Of a DNA stretch of 44,022 bases, positions 43,437 through 44,022 are shown one piece after another. This DNA is from an uncultured Mollicutes bacterium (GTDB taxonomy: Bacteria > Bacillota_I > Bacilli_A > Acholeplasmatales > Anaeroplasmataceae): positions 1-44,022 of the forward strand of contig UQFG01000014.1 in the NCBI GenBank assembly GCA_900540175.1, given 5' to 3'. The position numbers and the translations under genes are program-made. Under the pieces are notes generated by a model that was not told where the DNA came from, searched no databases, and saw nothing but the letters and a program-made list of their open reading frames with translations. Position 1 is the first letter of the stretch, and every line of letters begins with the position of its first letter.

Positions 43437-43445
43437 ATTATAGCA
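43437..43445 (-). promoter_or_regulatory. Possible internal promoter for hsdR
   Basis: TGCTATAAT on the minus strand overlaps the hsdS stop codon and lies 20 bases before the hsdR start. It has the same form as the chromosomal extended -10 promoters; a -35 was not identified. Confidence 0.4.
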
Positions 43446-44022
43446 TATCTGAATAGATTTTTCTATCGTTGCAATATTCAATATCAATTTTTGTTAATTG
43501 AAAAATCAATTTTATCAACATTTGTACTATTTTTTGCGACTTCTCCATTAGAACTTTTGATTTATCGGTCTGTTCGACAAAGGCTGCAAAGCGGTCCTGC
43601 TCTTTCCTGGGGATATCGATTATTCTCTCTTTATGAACGATATTACGGTTAAGCGTCGGAACTCCTGTCCCATTATAAAAACGAGACAGGTCAAAAAATT
43701 GCAAGAGAGCCGTCAAAAATACTGGATTATTCCCATGTTTATCGACCGAATATAAAGTAGTGTTGAGCGGCCAAAATTCGCCTCTGCAAAAATATACTTT
43801 TCCAATCGTCCCCGATCTACCTGTTATTATCCCATCCTCAGCTCTTGAATCATTATGATAAGATAATATTCCATTTGAGCCGTAGACTGGAACGACTCCT
43901 TCTACCCTATCCTGCACCGGCAAATCATATCCCCTTTGGAGTTTCACGACATCAATGAATAACTTTGTGGGACGATTCTGCGAATTAGTTATGGGATTAC
44001 CGAACATCTCGATAAATTGCGA
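43438..44022 (-). CDS. hsdS: Type I restriction specificity subunit HsdS, 3' part
   Basis: At least 194 residues of HsdS; the frame is open to the window edge (the last in-window codons read SQFIEMFGNPITNSQN, typical of the segment between the two target recognition domains), so the upstream half lies outside. The domain has VVKLQRGYDLPVQDRVEG, GIITGRSGTIGKVYF, LYSVDKHGNNPVFL and GTGVPTLNRNIV, the normal pattern of an HsdS recognition domain, then a helix with EKSQKIVQMLIKLIF. It sets which DNA sequence the complex reads. An ATG at 44007 is probably internal. Confidence 0.85.
   Translation of the reverse strand, partial: SQFIEMFGNPITNSQNRPTKLFIDVVKLQRGYDLPVQDRVEGVVPVYGSNGILSYHNDSRAEDGIITGRSGTIGKVYFCRGEFWPLNTTLYSVDKHGNNPVFLTALLQFFDLSRFYNGTGVPTLNRNIVHKERIIDIPRKEQDRFAAFVEQTDKSKVLMEKSQKIVQMLIKLIFQLTKIDIEYCNDRKIYSDML

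Overview
The window looks like a chromosomal segment of a low-GC Bacillota bacterium, probably an uncultured member of class Bacilli (Erysipelotrichales or a related gut lineage). The basis is gene content: SipW/TasA-type secreted proteins, a valine T-box, MarR and DegV proteins, a DUF1836 regulator, a BspA-type leucine-rich protein and a lone SpoIIIAH-like protein. The genus cannot be named from the sequence. Almost every gene is on the minus strand; only a DUF1836 gene and coaD are on the plus strand. No rRNA, tRNA, CRISPR array or insertion sequence was seen.

Region 1 (35-7853) is an accessory surface operon read right to left: a small membrane-anchored TasA-like protein, a SipW-type signal peptidase, a single-pass membrane protein of unknown role, a TasA/camelysin-like protein, and two very large secreted proteins (893 and 776 aa) that carry the same SipW-type leader and a TasA-like module ahead of beta-helix or GLUG repeats. 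Its promoter lies in a 436-base intergenic stretch holding two related 23-bp imperfect palindromes. The inferred role is a dedicated extracellular fibre or matrix system that brings its own peptidase.

Region 2 (7955-19238) is housekeeping: map-cca; a valine T-box ahead of a GNAT acetyltransferase, valS and folC; a PAS-GGDEF diguanylate cyclase; recO; and a HAD phosphatase-ybeY-cdd-era operon. Region 3 (19250-25514) holds a MarR regulator with a two-subunit ABC exporter, then degV with a YbhN-like flippase-type membrane protein. The marR promoter has a 12-base homopolymer inside its spacer and a palindrome over the probable start site.

Region 4 (25567-39777) begins with a tight six-gene operon (two FAD proteins, queH, a metallophosphoesterase, an RluA-type pseudouridine synthase and a leucine-rich repeat protein). 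It continues with a GT4 glycosyltransferase, a small SGNH-like protein, the DUF1836 regulator, and rdgB-yfcE followed by a 1,040-residue TPR/GAF/PAS protein with degenerate GGDEF and EAL domains and a SpoIIIAH-like protein. A lipoprotein gene and coaD, which are divergent, close the region.

Region 5 (39778-44022) is a probable acquired type I restriction-modification island: hsdS (cut by the window edge), hsdR, and downstream a short stretch that reads as a frameshifted small gene.

Many transcription units start at an extended -10 promoter (TGnTATAAT or close to it), often directly behind, or overlapping, the terminator of the preceding unit.
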